Positions 17,421-27,009 of a DNA stretch of 64,000 nt are shown piece by piece. This DNA comes from Bacteroidia bacterium (GTDB lineage: Bacteria > Bacteroidota > Bacteroidia > Bacteroidales > Marinilabiliaceae). The notes under the pieces are model-generated. The model searched no databases. It had not been told where the DNA came from and was given only the letters and a program-made list of their open reading frames with translations. Positions within the stretch are counted from its first letter, which is position 1. The number at the start of each line of letters is the position of its first letter. The position numbers and the translations under genes are program-made. The stretch spans positions 1 through 64,000 of the forward strand of contig JAUNDI010000007.1 in assembly GCA_030526155.1 (NCBI GenBank), written 5' to 3'.

Positions 17421-19239
17421 TTAGAACTGTATGGAGTATTCTATCCTCTATATATTTTCTGTTAGGGGCTACTTCGCCCTTGATATATTTCTCTACCATT
17501 AGGCTTGCTATAGGAGCGGCCCAAGTGGCACCGAAGCCAGCGTTCTCTACGTATACGGAGATAGCTATTTCGGGAGACTCCTTAGGGGCGAAAGCCATGA
17601 ATATGGAGTGGTCTTTACCGTGAGGGTTTTGGGCGGTACCAGTTTTTCCGCATATACGGACATCAGGTATTTGTGCGCCACGTGCGGTACCTGCATCTAA
17701 GCCCCAAACGGCTAGTTCCATACCATCCTGCACGACAGAGAAGTAAGCAGTATCTATATCAGTATACCTCTTAGTAGTATATAGAGAGTCGATAGATGAG
17801 TCTTGGATTTTATGGACGATATGAGGAGTATAGAACCAACCCTTATTAGCTATTATAGCTGCAACGTTAGCCATTTGAAGAGGGGTAAGAAGTAACTCAC
17901 CCTGTCCGATAGCCAAAGAGACGACGCCAAGGGAGGTCCAACCTCTACCCCTTACGCGGTCGTAGTATGTAGCATTAGGGACGAAACCTCTATTCTCATT
18001 AGCGATATCTACGCCCAAACGGTAGCCCAAGCCGAATTTCACTAGATAATCCTTCCAGATATCGAAAGACTCATTGATGTTTGCATATTTTTTATTGTCT
18101 AGGATAGCTCGGAAGGCGTATGCATAATATGCGTTACAAGAGTGCTGGATAGACTGTCTAAGGTTAAGAGGAGACATATGGCCATGGCAGCCCATGTGGA
18201 AACGCCCAACAGTATATCCGAAGGCGCAAGGGTATTTAGTATCTGGAGATATCACACCCTCTTGCAGACCGATGAGAGCATTTATGGTTTTGAATGTAGA
18301 TCCAGGAGGATACCAGCCCTGGATGGCGCGATTGAGCAGAGGATTCTGAGCGTCGGTAGAGAGGATTGGGAAATTCTTTGAACGGTCGCGACCAATAAGG
18401 AGAGAAGGGTCGTACGAAGGTGCAGACACCATACAAAGAATCTCGCCAGTCTCTGGGCGGATAGCCACTATACTACCCGTCTTACCCTTCATAAGCATTT
18501 CGCCATACATTTGGAGGTCGACATCGAGGCTAAGGGTAAGATCCTTACCAGATACAGCCTGGATATCATATTCGCCATCACGATAAGAGCCCTTTTGGCG
18601 ACCGAGCACATCCACCATTTGGTAGTTAACACCCTTTTCGCCCCTTAGCTCATCCTCGAAAGAACGCTCTATTCCGGATACGCCGATATAGTCGCCCTGA
18701 GCATAATAAGAGTTATACTTTATGATAGTATCATTAACCTCGCCCACGTAACCAAGGACGTGAGCGGCGGTAGGGTATTCATATCTTCTAAGGGTACGAC
18801 GTTGCGCGTAGAAGCCAGGTAGCTTATATAACTTCTCTTGCAGTTGAGAGTATCTCTCGCCAGATAGCTGACGGAGGAAGACATAAGGCTTGTATATTGA
18901 AGCACGTCTACGGCGGATATCTTGACGAAGCTTAGTGAAAAGAGAGCGTAGGGTAGGCATATCGATACCCACGGTATTACAGAAATCTATGCTATCGAAA
19001 GTCTCCACTTTGCGAGGGAGAATCATGATATCATAAACAGGCTGATTAGATACGAGCAACTTACCGTTACGGTCATATACAAGGCCACGCGATGGAAATT
19101 GGATGACCTTACGTCTAGAGTTACTATCAGCAGAGAGCTGATACTTATCATCAATCAACTGTACATAAGCTAGCCTGCCGAGCATACATAGTCCGACAAG
19201 GATCATTACAGCTATTATGATATTTTTGCGATACTCCAC
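17410..19239 (-). CDS. mrdA: penicillin-binding protein 2 (elongation transpeptidase)
   Basis: Class B PBP that cross-links peptidoglycan with RodA during elongation. 609 residues. N-terminal membrane anchor (residues ~7-28), a PBP dimer domain containing RGLVYDRNGKLLVSN, and the transpeptidase domain with Ser314-x-x-Lys317 (GSTFK), the SxN motif (SCN) and the KTG motif (CGKTGTAQNP). All catalytic residues are present. It is 19 bases downstream of mreD and overlaps rodA. Confidence 0.95.
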   Translation of the reverse strand: MEYRKNIIIAVMILVGLCMLGRLAYVQLIDDKYQLSADSNSRRKVIQFPSRGLVYDRNGKLLVSNQPVYDIMILPRKVETFDSIDFCNTVGIDMPTLRSLFTKLRQDIRRRRASIYKPYVFLRQLSGERYSQLQEKLYKLPGFYAQRRTLRRYEYPTAAHVLGYVGEVNDTIIKYNSYYAQGDYIGVSGIERSFEDELRGEKGVNYQMVDVLGRQKGSYRDGEYDIQAVSGKDLTLSLDVDLQMYGEMLMKGKTGSIVAIRPETGEILCMVSAPSYDPSLLIGRDRSKNFPILSTDAQNPLLNRAIQGWYPPGSTFKTINALIGLQEGVISPDTKYPCAFGYTVGRFHMGCHGHMSPLNLRQSIQHSCNAYYAYAFRAILDNKKYANINESFDIWKDYLVKFGLGYRLGVDIANENRGFVPNATYYDRVRGRGWTSLGVVSLAIGQGELLLTPLQMANVAAIIANKGWFYTPHIVHKIQDSSIDSLYTTKRYTDIDTAYFSVVQDGMELAVWGLDAGTARGAQIPDVRICGKTGTAQNPHGKDHSIFMAFAPKESPEIAISVYVENAGFGATWAAPIASLMVEKYIKGEVAPNRKYIEDRILHTVLNDK

Positions 19240-19258
19240 GTTTAATCAATTAAAAGGA

Positions 19259-19783
19259 TTATCTAGATCCGTCGCTGATACGAACGAACATCTGAGAGAC
19301 ATATATAATAGCAACACTCATTACGGTACTAAGTAAGAAACGCAAGATGGTAGGCCACCAGAAGAGTGTATCTATTTGTTCGAAAGCGAAAAGGGCGAAA
19401 TGGTGGATAGTAACTCCCATGAGGAGGTACTTAAGATACCATGAGGCATCGTATGTGTATAATGTTGGTAAGGTACCAAGCTTATAATCGTCATGCTGAG
19501 ATATATACTTAAGTATTAGGGGGCGGAGATACGCCATTAAGACGCACGCCCCGGCATGCATACCAGGGGTGTTACAGAATAGATCGACCGATATACCCAA
19601 TATGAAAGCCACCACCATGAGTAGCGATGTAGAGACACCGAAAGGCATGGTAAGGATAAGCAATATATAAGGATAAGGATTTATGAAGCCTAGGAAATTT
19701 AGGTTATTGAATACTAACACCTGCAATGTCAGAAGGACGACAAAGAGGAGGATTAGTCTTAATATATTCTGCGAATTAGTCAC
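19259..19783 (-). CDS. mreD: rod-shape membrane protein MreD
   Basis: Small multi-pass membrane protein of the elongasome, 174 residues with about five hydrophobic helices. MreD is poorly conserved; the assignment rests on size, helices, the PYPYILLILTMPF region and its place between mreC and mrdA. It lies 29 bases after mreC on the same strand. It contains a short polar, Tyr-rich stretch (about residues 95-115) between helices. Confidence 0.85.
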   Translation of the reverse strand: MTNSQNILRLILLFVVLLTLQVLVFNNLNFLGFINPYPYILLILTMPFGVSTSLLMVVAFILGISVDLFCNTPGMHAGACVLMAYLRPLILKYISQHDDYKLGTLPTLYTYDASWYLKYLLMGVTIHHFALFAFEQIDTLFWWPTILRFLLSTVMSVAIIYVSQMFVRISDGSR

Positions 19784-19812
19784 TTTTTATTGGATTATTA
19801 GTTTACACCAAT

Positions 19813-20652
19813 CTATTCTTCGTTTTTAGCCTCAAGTTGGAGTTGCTCTTCGAGTAGAAGATCTTGCACGACATATACGTCATATACAGATGTAAAATCT
19901 GTTGCAAGTTTTATAGTGAGGTCATAAAAGCCACCATTTTTATCCATATCGCACTCCTCCACCTTACCGACGAATAGACCTTCGGGGAAGAATGTTGACA
20001 AGCCACTAGTAACGATACTATCGCCGACATTTACTACAGCATGCTCAGGGATATCTACGAGAGTAGCCTCATCAGGGAATGCGCCATTCCACACTAGCTG
20101 ACCGCGGAAGTTGGTCTTCTTCAGCTTCACTGAGAGACGGAAAGAGGTATTGATGATAGGGAGAATTGTTGAGAAGTTATCTGATACAGCCGTGATTAAG
20201 CCGACTATAGCCCCCTGTTGGTCGATTGCAATCATACCCTCCTTGATACCGCCATGAGCGCCACGATCGATAGTAAGATAATTGTGTTCGCGATTAGTGG
20301 TACTCTTTATGACGCGCGCCTCGCGGTGTAGAAAACGTTGAGGGAGAGAGTCGGATGCATTAAAAGCCACTGTATTCCTGATAAGACGCAGTTTTTGGTG
20401 GAGTAGATCCAGTTGGTTATGCAAAGCATTATTCTCTCTTGCGAGGATATCGTTACGCGAAGCGAGAGAGAAGTACTCAGAGACACCATTCTCCGCTTCA
20501 TATATTGAGGCTATTGCAGAGTTGGCGGTACTTATGTATTTAGCCTGTTGATAATCATTAAAAGAGATAACGAGGGTAAGGCATATCACTTCTAGAATGA
20601 TAAAGAATATTGTTGTAGCATGCCTTACTATGAAGTATATGAAATTACGCAT
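19813..20652 (-). CDS. mreC: rod-shape determining protein MreC
   Basis: Periplasmic scaffold linking the cytoskeleton to PBP2/RodA. 279 residues. An N-terminal membrane helix (residues ~10-30), a coiled coil around 60-95 (ARENNALHNQLDLLHQKLRL), then the beta-rich domain with the family pattern NREHNYLTIDRGAHGGIKEGM and GAIVGLITAVSDNFSTILPI. It is the first gene of the operon. In many Bacteroidales mreB immediately precedes mreC; here a transporter gene lies upstream, so mreB must be elsewhere or absent. Confidence 0.92.
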   Translation of the reverse strand: MRNFIYFIVRHATTIFFIILEVICLTLVISFNDYQQAKYISTANSAIASIYEAENGVSEYFSLASRNDILARENNALHNQLDLLHQKLRLIRNTVAFNASDSLPQRFLHREARVIKSTTNREHNYLTIDRGAHGGIKEGMIAIDQQGAIVGLITAVSDNFSTILPIINTSFRLSVKLKKTNFRGQLVWNGAFPDEATLVDIPEHAVVNVGDSIVTSGLSTFFPEGLFVGKVEECDMDKNGGFYDLTIKLATDFTSVYDVYVVQDLLLEEQLQLEAKNEE

Positions 20653-20692
20653 AATGTATCCACTGATGGAGGATTAGTCCTCTTGTACGATG

Positions 20693-20700
20693 CAAATATA
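20693..20700 (-). promoter_or_regulatory. -7 promoter element of the mreCD-mrdA-rodA operon
   Basis: TATATTTG on the minus strand, ~41 bases upstream of the mreC start. It matches TAnnTTTG; no good -33 is seen. Confidence 0.6.
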
Positions 20701-20772
20701 ATTGAAAGTGACGAAACTTTTCATTAAAATAAGGAATAAAGATGGTCTTGGAAGGTGTCATTGAGCATATAG

Positions 20773-20843
20773 GGAGCACTCGGGTTGCTCGCAGTTTTTA
20801 CATAGTGTGGAGATAGGGAGCTCCCTATTTGCTCGCAATTTTG
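20773..20843 (+). repeat. two copies of the TTGCTCGCA hairpin repeat plus a 16-bp palindrome
   Basis: Copy 1: GAGCA (20774-20778) can pair with TGCTC (20786-20790), followed by GCAGTTTTT. Copy 2: GAGC (20818-20821) with GCTC (20831-20834), followed by GCAATTTTG. Between them ATAGGGAGCTCCCTAT (20813-20828) is a perfect 16-bp palindrome. All lie between mreC and the AGCS transporter gene, oriented against both. Confidence 0.75.
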
Positions 20844-20864
20844 TTATTTGGGTTATGAGTTATA

Positions 20865-22526
20865 TTATTCGTATATGCGGTTGACCTCCTCTTTGATCTC
20901 CTTGTGTAGGATAAGGAGTCCGATGAGGTTTGGTATTGCCATCAAGACGATACCTATAGACGCTACAGCCCATACGACAGATGTATCTACTATTGAGCCG
21001 ATAAAGAATACGCAAATATAGATTATTCGGAAAGGCAGTACCGAGTTTGGTCCGAATAGGAATATAGCCGCTCTATCACCGTAATAGCTCCATGCTATAG
21101 TTGTTGTGAAGGCAAATAGTAGCAGAGCAATAGCCACGATATATTCGCCCAATTCTCCGAACCAACTAGAGCTAAATGCTCGGAGGGTAAGAGGAGCGCT
21201 ATGTATAAGCGATTTGCCCTTGATGAATAGTTCGTTATTGGTGCCAGACATCAGTTGAGGCTTACCATCCTTTACGATAACCTGTCCGCTATAAGGCTTC
21301 TCATTAGATAAGAAATAGAACATCACATCCTCGGCTAATGAGTTAGCGTGGATGAAATAGACGCCATCGGCTGTTATTAGTTTACCATCATCTACACGAA
21401 GAGAACCATTGAAGTGGTATGAGTTATCCTTTATGGCATTTAGTAGATCAGAAGGGTTATCAGAGCTAGCGTTCACGATATAGACATCAGACATTTGGAA
21501 AGTGTTCTCATACTTGTTTTTCCATACGCCCGATGTAAGAATCATGAGACCAGTTAGAGAGCATATAACGATAGTATCTATGAAAGGCTCCAGGAGGGCT
21601 ACTAGCCCCTCGCGAGCAGGCACGTCGCTACGAGCAGCTGCGTGAGCTATAGCCGCAGAGCCTTGGCCGGCCTCGTTAGAGAAGAGACCTCTACCCACAC
21701 CCTTAGAGAAGGCGATAGCCACTGTAGAGCCGAGGAAGCCACCAGCAGCGGCGGTACCTGAGAATACGTCAGTGAAGATAGATAAGAGAGAGGGGATAAA
21801 GTTGTCTATATGATATATGATAACCACTATTGCACCTATGAAATAAGCCACAGCCATAAAAGGTACGACCCTTTCAGTAACTAATACGATACGCTTGATG
21901 CCGCCAAGGATAACGAGACCCAAGACGAAAGAGAGAGTAATACCCGTCAGCGCAGTAGGAATTCCGAAAGTAGTTCCTAGAGCCTGAGATATACTATTAA
22001 CCTGAGGAAGGCAGCCAGTGCCAAAAGCCCCTATGAAGGTGAAGATAGAGAAAAATACAGCGAGTATAGAGCCAAGATAAACGCGTCGTCCCTTGAGGTT
22101 GAAATTGAGACACGACTTCATATAATACATAGGTCCGCCAGCCACCGAACCATCAGGCAATATAGTGCGATATTTATGAGAGATGGTAACCTCGACCATT
22201 TTGGTAGTCATACCGATAGCTGCAGTAATCAGCATCCAAAACAGAGCTGCTGGTCCGCCTATATGTATAGCGAGAGCAACACCTGCAATATTACCTGTAC
22301 CTACGGTACCAGATAGCGCTGTTGATAGAGCTTGGAAGTGAGAAGCGTCGCCAACAGAGTGGTGCCTATCATCCTTACCCCGCACAGCACGGATAGCCTT
22401 ACGGAATAATCTTATCTGGGGAAATCCTAGATAGATAGTAAAGAATATACCTGTGCCTAGCAAAAGAGCTATGAATAGTGGGTGATTACTAAGATATGTG
22501 TCAAGTCTATTAATCAGTTCTATCAT
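20865..22526 (-). CDS. sodium:amino acid symporter (AGCS family) with large insertion
   Basis: Sodium-coupled alanine/glycine carrier of the inner membrane. Family motifs are clear: SGTVGTGNIAGVALAI, GGPMYYMK, SKGVGRGLFSNEAGQGSAAIAHAAA and FAFTTTIAWSYYG. The protein has 553 residues against ~450-480 normally. The surplus is one block, about residues 336-445, between two membrane segments; it is hydrophilic and beta-like, with repeating phrases such as DDGKLITADGVYF and VKDGKPQLMSG. An extracytoplasmic loop domain is likely. Transcribed divergently from nhaC; -7 TACCTTTG at 22553-22560. Confidence 0.92.
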   Translation of the reverse strand: MIELINRLDTYLSNHPLFIALLLGTGIFFTIYLGFPQIRLFRKAIRAVRGKDDRHHSVGDASHFQALSTALSGTVGTGNIAGVALAIHIGGPAALFWMLITAAIGMTTKMVEVTISHKYRTILPDGSVAGGPMYYMKSCLNFNLKGRRVYLGSILAVFFSIFTFIGAFGTGCLPQVNSISQALGTTFGIPTALTGITLSFVLGLVILGGIKRIVLVTERVVPFMAVAYFIGAIVVIIYHIDNFIPSLLSIFTDVFSGTAAAGGFLGSTVAIAFSKGVGRGLFSNEAGQGSAAIAHAAARSDVPAREGLVALLEPFIDTIVICSLTGLMILTSGVWKNKYENTFQMSDVYIVNASSDNPSDLLNAIKDNSYHFNGSLRVDDGKLITADGVYFIHANSLAEDVMFYFLSNEKPYSGQVIVKDGKPQLMSGTNNELFIKGKSLIHSAPLTLRAFSSSWFGELGEYIVAIALLLFAFTTTIAWSYYGDRAAIFLFGPNSVLPFRIIYICVFFIGSIVDTSVVWAVASIGIVLMAIPNLIGLLILHKEIKEEVNRIYE

Positions 22527-22552
22527 GAAATATCGCTTGTATTATATGTAGT

Positions 22553-22560
22553 GCAAAGGT
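22553..22560 (-). promoter_or_regulatory. -7 promoter element of the AGCS transporter gene
   Basis: TACCTTTG on the minus strand, 27 bases upstream of the start codon. Only 17 bp separate it from the opposing nhaC -7 element, so the two promoters are back to back. Confidence 0.6.
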
Positions 22561-22577
22561 AGTCCAAATTATTTAAT

Positions 22578-22585
22578 TAACTTTG
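22578..22585 (+). promoter_or_regulatory. -7 promoter element of nhaC
   Basis: TAACTTTG, 31 bases upstream of the ATG at 22616. A TTG at 22583 in frame lies inside this element and cannot be the start. Confidence 0.6.
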
Positions 22586-22615
22586 CTATATCGGACAAAA
22601 GACTTTCACATTTAC

Positions 22616-24028
22616 ATGTTACAGCGTCGAATACCTTTCATAATTGCACTTATACCGCTAGTTGTACTAATAGTACTACAAATATTCATTATATCCTCCT
22701 TTGGAGCAGATGCCCTTATGGGAGCCAGTCAGGTAGGATTATTGGTTACCTCTGCGGTAGCTGTACTAATAAGCGTTTGCTTTTATAGATTTGACTATTC
22801 CGCCTTTGAGGAGGCCATAAGCAAGAGTATAGCTAGTGTATCGACAGCCATAGTAATGTTGATGTTGATAGGTTCGTTGAGTGGCTCGTGGATGATAAGT
22901 GGGATAGTACCCTATTTGATAAAAGAGGGGTTACAGATTATTTCGCCTGCGATATTTCTTCCCACCAGTTGTATATTGTGCGCGTTGATTTCGATAGTTA
23001 CTGGTTCATCGTGGACAACGATAGCTACGATAGGCATAGCGCTTATAGGGGTAGGTAGAGCCAATGGATTTGATGATGGTTGGACAGCAGGAGCGATAAT
23101 AAGCGGCGCTTACTTTGGAGATAAGATGTCGCCCCTATCCGACACGACAGTATTAGCCTCGTCGACAGTAGGGACCCCGTTATTTGAGCATATAAAATAT
23201 ATGACAAAGACCACTGTGCCTACGTTGATAACTACCATATTGATATATTCGGTAGCGAGCATATTGATGACAGGAGAAGGAGATAGTAGTACGGATGCCT
23301 ATATAGAAGGTATTGAGTCGACATTTTGTGTATCCCATTGGCTATTGGTAGTACCGTTTCTTACTGGCTATATGATATACAAAAAGATACCAGCTGTGCC
23401 AGTAATGTTTTTTGCTACCCTTATGGGAGTTGTGGCGTCCTTGATTTTTCAGGATGGCATATTAGAGCAGATAGGAGAGGGAGATATATTTAAAGGAGCG
23501 ATGACCAGTGTTTTTGGGGCGACAAATGTTGAGACAGGCAATGAAGAGTTGAATAATTTGGTAGCCACTGGAGGTATAGCGGGAGTAATGAATACTATTT
23601 GGCTGATAATATGTGCTATGGTCTTTGGAGGGGTAATGACCGCTGGAGGATTTTTGGAGGTAATAATGGAGAAGATGGTTGCTATGGCGACTAGAGCGTG
23701 GAGTTTAGTAAGTTCGACAGTAGCATCGGGCATTATATTGAACGCCGTAACATGCGACCAGTATTTAGCTGTAATATTAACTGGTTCGTTATTTAAAGAC
23801 AAGTATAAAAAATTAGGATACGAACAGAGGCTGTTGAGTAGAACTGTAGAAGACGGCACTACGGTTACCTCTGTATTGGTGCCATGGTCGACTTGTGGTA
23901 TGACGCAAGCTACTATATTAGGCGTTGCTACGATTACCTATTTACCATACTGTTTTTTCAACTATTTATCCCCTATAGCAACGATTCTGATGAGTTTACG
24001 TATCAAAGAGAAATCTCCTAACGCATGA
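22616..24028 (+). CDS. nhaC: Na+/H+ antiporter NhaC family
   Basis: Inner-membrane antiporter that extrudes sodium or takes up solutes in exchange for protons; the family also includes malate/lactate and amino-acid exchangers. 470 residues from the ATG at 22616. About eleven hydrophobic helices. Signatures are SIVTGSSWTTIATIG, ISGAYFGDKMSPLSDTTVLA and, near the C-terminus, RTVEDGTTVTSVLVPWSTCG. The stop overlaps the tadA start (ATGATG), forming an operon nhaC-tadA-DUF3108 gene. Confidence 0.9.
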   Translation: MLQRRIPFIIALIPLVVLIVLQIFIISSFGADALMGASQVGLLVTSAVAVLISVCFYRFDYSAFEEAISKSIASVSTAIVMLMLIGSLSGSWMISGIVPYLIKEGLQIISPAIFLPTSCILCALISIVTGSSWTTIATIGIALIGVGRANGFDDGWTAGAIISGAYFGDKMSPLSDTTVLASSTVGTPLFEHIKYMTKTTVPTLITTILIYSVASILMTGEGDSSTDAYIEGIESTFCVSHWLLVVPFLTGYMIYKKIPAVPVMFFATLMGVVASLIFQDGILEQIGEGDIFKGAMTSVFGATNVETGNEELNNLVATGGIAGVMNTIWLIICAMVFGGVMTAGGFLEVIMEKMVAMATRAWSLVSSTVASGIILNAVTCDQYLAVILTGSLFKDKYKKLGYEQRLLSRTVEDGTTVTSVLVPWSTCGMTQATILGVATITYLPYCFFNYLSPIATILMSLRIKEKSPNA

Positions 24029-24462
24029 TGGACGATACCTACTATATGAAAGAGGCCCTCAAGGAGGCGAGGAAAGCGATGGAAGCAGATGAAGTTCCCA
24101 TTGGGGCCATTGTTGTTTGTAATGGGACGATAATAGGTAGGGGTCACAATCAGACAGAGATGCTATCTGACGTGACGGCCCATGCGGAGATAATAGCACT
24201 TACTGCTGCTACGCAGAATTTAGGAGGCAAATATTTGAACGATGCCACTATGTATGTTACTGTGGAGCCATGTACTATGTGTGCTGGAGCGTTATCGTGG
24301 GCACAATTAGGAAGGCTAGTCTATGGCGCTTCGGACGAGAAGAGAGGCTATGCTAGGTTGACGCCATGTCCGCTTCATCCCAAGACAGAGGTATCCCATG
24401 GTCTTATGGAGGCAGAGTGCAAAGAGTTGGTATTACAATTTTTCAATAGCAAACGACGATGA
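24025..24462 (+). CDS. tadA: tRNA(Arg) adenosine-34 deaminase
   Basis: Converts A34 to inosine in the anticodon of tRNA-Arg(ACG). 145 residues. The zinc/catalytic motif HAE (DVTAHAEIIAL) and PCxxC (EPCTMCAGAL) are intact. Two adjacent ATGs (24025 and 24028) could start it; both overlap the nhaC stop. The stop overlaps the start of the following gene by four bases (ATGA), so all three genes are translationally coupled. Confidence 0.95.
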   Translation: MMDDTYYMKEALKEARKAMEADEVPIGAIVVCNGTIIGRGHNQTEMLSDVTAHAEIIALTAATQNLGGKYLNDATMYVTVEPCTMCAGALSWAQLGRLVYGASDEKRGYARLTPCPLHPKTEVSHGLMEAECKELVLQFFNSKRR

Positions 24463-25286
24463 GCATGAGTATACGAACTACGATTATTACGTTAATACTA
24501 TTAGTAGTAACAATGGTTGCTGCTAAGGCACAATGTGTGGAACAGAATAGGACGACAAGACCAGGAGAGTGGGCACATTACAATGCCTATTACAATTGGC
24601 ACTTTATATGGATGAACGCGGCCGATGTATATTTTAATACACAAGCGATGGGTGATGACCTATTATTATTAGAGTCGACAGGCAAGACGAAATCGGGATA
24701 CGATTGGTTTTTCACTGTAAGAGATACATTTCAATCTGTTGTAGAGAGAGCTACGCTTAGGCCAAGATTATTCAAGCAATCAAATTTTGAAGGCAAGACA
24801 GTTACTACTAGTCAGTACGAATACAATGCAACAGAAGAGACCCTCACAGCCTACACGACACAAAAGAAGGGAAACAAGAAAGGTAATAAGACATCATACA
24901 ATGGCAAGTGGGATTTATGTGCGGCAGACGTCCTCACTATGGTCTATAAAGCTAGGAATATAGACTTTGAGAACTGTCAGCCAGGAGATACTATACCCAT
25001 GTCGTTGATAATAAACTCAGAGATATTTGACCTCTTTATAAGATATCACGGTAAAGAGCAAGCTTCTACACGAGATGGTCGCACATACGACTGCTTAAAA
25101 TTCACGCCATTATTAGTAGAGGGTACTATCTTTTCTGGAGGAGAAGATATGACGGTATGGGTAACAGACGATGAGAATCGAGTACCTATAGTTGTTGAGG
25201 CTCAAGTTTTGATAGGCAGTGTGAAAGCCATCTTAGATGAAGTAAAAGGTACGCAATCGCCCTTAAAAGAGGTAGAGAAGAGGTGA
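24459..25286 (+). CDS. DUF3108 domain secreted protein
   Basis: 275 residues with an N-terminal signal peptide (hydrophobic residues ~8-20, probable cleavage after AAKA). The mature part fits the DUF3108 pattern: GEWAHYNAYYNWHFIWMNAA, KTKSGYDWFFTVRDTFQSVV, and late TVWVTDDENRVPIVVEAQVLIGSVKA. The family is periplasmic or outer-membrane associated with no known activity. It follows tadA with an ATGA overlap, an arrangement that gives no functional clue. Confidence 0.85.
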   Translation: MSMSIRTTIITLILLVVTMVAAKAQCVEQNRTTRPGEWAHYNAYYNWHFIWMNAADVYFNTQAMGDDLLLLESTGKTKSGYDWFFTVRDTFQSVVERATLRPRLFKQSNFEGKTVTTSQYEYNATEETLTAYTTQKKGNKKGNKTSYNGKWDLCAADVLTMVYKARNIDFENCQPGDTIPMSLIINSEIFDLFIRYHGKEQASTRDGRTYDCLKFTPLLVEGTIFSGGEDMTVWVTDDENRVPIVVEAQVLIGSVKAILDEVKGTQSPLKEVEKR

Positions 25287-25314
25287 TATTGTTAAAAAGT
25301 ATCGAAAAAGAGGG

Positions 25315-25342
25315 TTGGAATTCTAAAAAATGACTACTTTTG
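25315..25342 (+). promoter_or_regulatory. promoter of the DASS transporter gene
   Basis: TTG at 25315-25317, 17 bp, TACTTTTG at 25335-25342; 53 bases before the start codon. Confidence 0.65.
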
Positions 25343-25395
25343 CGCCGCTTTTGAGTACGTAAAATACTTAATCAACGAACAAATAAAAAATTGTA

Positions 25396-26898
25396 ATGGA
25401 CAAGAGTAGACTTGTTAAGTTGGTGTTTGTTCTTATTCTGACCCTCACGGCGTGGCTTGTGCCAGCGGAGACCTTTGGGATACCAAACCTAACAGTTATT
25501 GAGCAGCGAGTTATAGCTATATTTTTGTTTGCTGCTTTTATGTGGATACTTGAAGTTTTTCCTATTTGGACAACCTCGGTATTTGTTATTGTATTTATGC
25601 TTCTGACTGTCTCTGACAGTTCGTTGATGTTCCTCAGACCAGATGGTCTTACAGAACTTCTTCAAGCAAAGAAGAACGGCGTTATTGACGAGGCAGGGCT
25701 TAGTCAGCTTGCTGAGCTACAAGGCTATTATGGTACAGCTATTAGTTATAAGAGCATTATGGCTACTTGGGCTGACCCGATTATTATGCTCTTCTTAGGA
25801 GGATTCTGCTTGGCTATTGCTGCTACGCGTTGTAATCTTGACATTAACCTTGCTCGAGTACTTCTCAAGCCATTTGGCACACGTTCGGAGATTGTACTAT
25901 TTGGCTTTATGATAGTAACAGCCGTATTCTCGATGTTTATGAGTAATACAGCTACGGCGGCAATGATGCTTACTATTATAGCACCAGTATTAAAGATGTT
26001 GCCAACCGAAGGTAAGGGTAGAGTTGCATTAGCATTAGCTATTCCAGTTGCTGCGAATGTTGGTGGTATAGGTACGCCTATTGGAACACCTCCAAATGCC
26101 ATAGCATTGAAGTATATGACAGATAGTGGTATTTGTGAGCAGATAGGCTTTGGACAGTGGATGTTGGTAATGGTACCATTTGTGATTATACTTCTTGTAT
26201 TTGCGTGGTTCTTGCTTTTGACATTCTTCCCATTCAAGGCAAAGCATGTGAATATTACACTTGAGGGTGAGTTTAAGAAAGATTCTCAATCATTGATAGT
26301 ATATACAACATTTGCTGTAACTGTAGTTCTATGGTTGCTTGATAGTGTATCAGGGTTGAATTCGAATGTTGTTGCTATGATTCCTATTGCTGTATTCTGC
26401 ATTAGTGGTATTATTGGCAAAGAGGAGTTGAAGAGTATAAATTGGGATGTACTTTGGTTGGTATCAGGAGGATTTGCTCTTGGAGTAGGTTTGCAAGGCT
26501 CGGGCTTAGCAAAGCATCTTGTTGAGACTATACCATTCTCGGAGTGGTCGCCAATGATGGTATTGGTAGGTTCAGGTATTGTATGTTATTTGATGTCTAC
26601 CTTTATGAGTCATACAGCATCGAGTGCGCTACTTGTTCCAATTCTTGCAGCAGTAGCTAAAGGAATGGGAGATAATTTGGCAGGATTTGGTGGTATTACT
26701 ACTATGTTGATAGGTGTAGCCATTTCGTCGTCGCTTGCTATGGCGCTTCCTATTTCGACACCTCCAAATGCACTTGCTCATGCTACAGGCTATACCAAGC
26801 AGAGCGATATGATGAAGATAGGAGTAATAATAGGTGTAGTTGGTATTGCACTTGGTTATGTAATACTTATCTTCTCTCGTCAGGTGGGTCTTCTCTAA
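25396..26898 (+). CDS. DASS/SLC13 family sodium:anion symporter
   Basis: Sodium-coupled transporter for dicarboxylates, sulfate or similar anions. 500 residues. Two inverted-repeat signature sites are visible: SNTATAAMM with GTPIGTPPNAIAL in the first half, and SHTASSALL with PISTPPNALAHATG in the second; these form the sodium and substrate sites in the family. A hydrophilic segment at about residues 75-115 is longer than in typical members. Which anion is carried cannot be told. Own promoter and terminator, so monocistronic. Confidence 0.9.
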   Translation: MDKSRLVKLVFVLILTLTAWLVPAETFGIPNLTVIEQRVIAIFLFAAFMWILEVFPIWTTSVFVIVFMLLTVSDSSLMFLRPDGLTELLQAKKNGVIDEAGLSQLAELQGYYGTAISYKSIMATWADPIIMLFLGGFCLAIAATRCNLDINLARVLLKPFGTRSEIVLFGFMIVTAVFSMFMSNTATAAMMLTIIAPVLKMLPTEGKGRVALALAIPVAANVGGIGTPIGTPPNAIALKYMTDSGICEQIGFGQWMLVMVPFVIILLVFAWFLLLTFFPFKAKHVNITLEGEFKKDSQSLIVYTTFAVTVVLWLLDSVSGLNSNVVAMIPIAVFCISGIIGKEELKSINWDVLWLVSGGFALGVGLQGSGLAKHLVETIPFSEWSPMMVLVGSGIVCYLMSTFMSHTASSALLVPILAAVAKGMGDNLAGFGGITTMLIGVAISSSLAMALPISTPPNALAHATGYTKQSDMMKIGVIIGVVGIALGYVILIFSRQVGLL

Positions 26899-26941
26899 GA
26901 GAAGAAGAGGTAGAGATACCTACATATACAAGATAAAAGAG

Positions 26942-26980
26942 CGTATGCCTAGCGATAAGTTGGGCATACGTTTTTCTTTT
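26942..26980 (+). terminator. terminator of the DASS gene
   Basis: CGTATGCC (26942-26949) pairs with GGCATACG (26963-26970), followed by TTTTTCTTTT. Confidence 0.85.
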
Positions 26981-27009
26981 TATTATCTTTACCGACAAAA
27001 TAGAACAAG

